Position numbers and translations under genes: made by a program
Shown: piece by piece, positions 61,412-64,000 of the stretch
Layout: each line of letters opens with the position of its first letter
How positions within the stretch are numbered: position 1 is the first letter of the stretch
NCBI GenBank assembly: GCA_028023455.1
Contig: JAQFVV010006471.1
Span: 124,001-188,000, forward strand
Length of the DNA stretch: 64,000 bases
From: Epiperipatus broadwayi
Taxonomy: Eukaryota > Onychophora > Udeonychophora > Euonychophora > Peripatidae
Reading direction: 5' to 3'
The notes under the pieces: model-generated
What the model was told of the DNA's origin: nothing
The model's database searches: none
Seen by the model: the letters and a program-made list of their open reading frames with translations, nothing else

Positions 61412-64000
61412 TGGTATATGTGCAAAAAGAATGCCATTTAGATTTTAGATTCAGGTACCAATTTTCTATAATATAGATTTATTGGTTGAGACGCTCTTAA
61501 TATTCTATTTAAGTTTTATTCAATGAAATTTCTAACTATAAAATTTCTGACATTCTTCCGTAAATATAAACCGAAAGCAAGGCTTTGCAATAACATATAT
61601 GTAAATTCGAAGGGTAATTTTATTAGATTGAAATATATCTAAATAATAAATGATTGATGATCTCAGGGCTTAAAATGATAATAATATGGATGTGATTATG
61701 AACTGATGTGAGAGAATATGAAAAATAATTAACATGAACTGATAAAATGAAAAATTATCCAATTTATTTACATCACTAATAAATAATAGTAGAAGCAAAT
61801 GGCATTAATACTTTAAACCACTCTGATCAATGTTCAATCACAAAGCTGTTACAAATGGTTTTAAAAATAAATGTACATTAAAACTTTTATGAAATTCAAA
61901 TAAATATTTAAGTAAATATAATGGAAAAAAGGATATCATAATCCCAAACCTTTAACTTATATACAGTGAAGACATCCTTAAATTTATTCTCATTTGTTAA
62001 AACATAAATAATATAATGTGGGTTAACTATCTAAACATTCAAGCATGGTACTATATGTGCACATAAATATAAAAATAAAATATTATTTTAAATTAATTTA
62101 TTTTTTCAGTAAACCTATTATCTCCAAAAGATCTAAAAGTAAGAAAAATGTGCCTGTCTAATAAAAAAAATATAAATTAAATTTTATCTGAAAATGTTCT
62201 TTTGTAGTTCTTGCTAAGAGGTCTTTATTCTAGATTCTGTAATCAATGAACCTAACTAGCTTAATGGATAAAATTGCTCCAGGTGGTGATTTCTTCAGAT
62301 TAAATCTATTGTCCCTATAACTTGTCAAATGATGCCATTTTCCATGAAAGTTTCATTTGGCTCTTCTAAGTCATAAACAACCTCTCTCAAGGAATTATGA
62401 TACAGTTGTGATCAAATGGTTTATTTTATAATGGGATAAATTTCTGTCATAAGTTCTTAAAGTTTCAGGAAATATAGCTCATTGTCAATATTTTGAAATA
62501 AAGTTTGATAGATAAAATTTTTTAACTCTACATCCAAACTTCTAACTGCATGTAAAACCACACTCATAAAACTTACAGGCAGAAAATAAAAGGATCAGGA
62601 CAATCAGTTCTTCTCTTCTTATGTATTAGTAAGGCATTCTCTTATTTGAACATCAACTGTATATTTCTATAGGAAATATGTCTTATATTATCAACTGCAG
62701 ATTTAGATTGAAAGTAAATAAATATTATTCTATATTATCCTTTGATGTTGTTCTTTCTTGTCTCATAGTTTTATATAACATTGTTGCAGGGATTCCATAA
62801 TATGTTAATTAATGTTGTTTTCATATAACTTTTGGTGTCTATAGACACACATTTAAAATTAGTGTTTTAGAATTTTCAGAGATTAATAAAATATAAATCT
62901 TTGTAAAACAAATATAACAAGTTTTCAGTATTAAGGTTTTTTACTTAATAGCCTTAGCTGAAGTCAATCGTTATTAATTAATGTCTAAATTATAACAAGC
63001 TTTTCTTTTTCAACATTTATTTATAGTTTGGAATGTTTTGAAAAATAAATACCCCCACCCAATATAAATCACTTAATTAACATGTATGCAAACAAAATAG
63101 ATTAATTATCTAATAAATTGCTTATCCTAAAGCGAAACAGATAACCAACTTAAACTTTTTTTTTTTAATTTAAGCTAAATAATATATATATATAGTAACA
63201 AAATAAATGGGAACATAGAGTGAAAGAGACTTTATTTACATACCCAAACTTAGAACACCAAAATCTGTAACAGAATAAATTATACAGCACCAAATCTGTA
63301 TCACTATAAATGGGTTAGCTGAAATTAATATAGCTACACAAACTGGGTACATCAAATCTTTAATGGAATAAATTTCGTAATACTAATTTTATTTAAGATT
63401 TAGTAAAAAATCAATTCAAAATTTACATTGAATAAAGTTACAATTTATTAATAATATTTATATATTAAATAAATATCAATTCGACTGGATGCAAAAATTG
63501 TAATACACAGTATAAAATAACACATTTTAAAATTCATAACAGATTTCTTAAATACTATATTGGTATTTATTCATAAAATAATCCTTTTATTATTATCTAC
63601 TAAAATTTATATTAATGTAAAATAATACTCATACAGAGTTTAAATATAAAATTTTAACAATGTTTATTGTACTAACTAAACTTTCAATGTTCCAACTTCA
63701 TAGTATTAACGAATGAATAAAATTATTTAAGCTTAATGATTACATAAAATTTATATCAATAATTTAGTGATTAACTACTATGCTTGAATAATATCAATTG
63801 ATGTCTTTGAAAACATTACATTCACTTTTAATAATTATTAAATTCTAACTAGGTAATAAAATCTTATTCTTTCGCCGATTAATCTTTAAATGTCTGTACT
63901 TGCAAGAGACTTCTAATTATTAGATCATATATTTATCAAATAAAATAAGATTATTGACTAAAATTTAATAATAAACAATAATTTTATTTACAAAATAAAT
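61412..64000. other. AT-rich tail of the window without recognisable genes
   Basis: No supportable ORF. One further GCTGTTACAAATGG motif at 61846 matches those in the duplicated block. A tRNA-like relic lies at 62255-62325. Confidence 0.5.
62255..62325 (+). mobile_element. tRNA-like relic, possible SINE head
   Basis: TAGCTTAATGG at 62259-62269 matches the polymerase III A box (TRGYNNARNGG). About 35 bases downstream AGATTAAATCT could be an eroded B box. The spacing fits a tRNA, but no acceptor stem pairs, so this is a relic and not a tRNA gene. Confidence 0.3.

Overview
This window looks like AT-rich, gene-poor nuclear DNA from an animal. I find no convincing host protein-coding gene, tRNA or rRNA. 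Nearly everything recognisable is mobile or repetitive DNA: non-LTR retrotransposons, Penelope-like elements (PLEs), hammerhead-ribozyme repeat units, one LTR retrotransposon, small inverted-repeat DNA elements, palindromes, and long GATA, TA and CA microsatellites. PLEs, type I hammerhead units, very long GATA/TA arrays and low gene density together suggest a mollusc, probably a cephalopod. That is an inference from style, not a database match.

Layout. 1-2.5 kb: a repeat arm whose inverted partner lies at 50.4-51.0 kb, an unclassified block, and a small MITE-like element. 4.1 kb: an isolated imperfect hairpin. 5.2-6.2 kb: a tandem/inverted cluster of ~428-bp units carrying two hammerhead ribozymes. 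6.7-14.4 kb: a minus-strand LTR retrotransposon with two ~2.62-kb LTRs, a 4-bp target duplication, a polypurine tract, a primer-binding-like site and only a truncated Gag-like ORF. 14.4-25.5 kb: mostly unremarkable AT-rich DNA with SINE-like relics, eroded PLE pieces and two large foldback structures. 25.56-31.58 kb: an apparently full-length ~6.0-kb APE-class LINE on the minus strand, flanked by a 15-bp target duplication but broken by frameshifts. 35.2-42.2 kb: more hammerhead units, a PLE GIY-YIG-like ORF, a head-to-head PLE pair and a 316-bp GATA array. 42.8-49.3 kb: a second head-to-head PLE pair, interrupted by a 5'-truncated LINE in one arm and by a hAT-type MITE plus a 1.6-kb insertion in the other. 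50.4-61.4 kb: a ~3.6-kb direct duplication bounded by TA microsatellites; its first copy runs into a 500-base assembly gap. The last 2.6 kb is AT-rich with one tRNA-like relic.

The elements show how they relate. PLEs encode reverse transcriptase and a GIY-YIG-type endonuclease. The hammerhead units lack coding capacity, and their tandem arrangement resembles retrozyme-type RNAs that may be copied by PLE machinery. Nested insertions give a relative order of events at 42.8-49.3 kb. All coding regions listed are retroelement fragments, and most are visibly broken.
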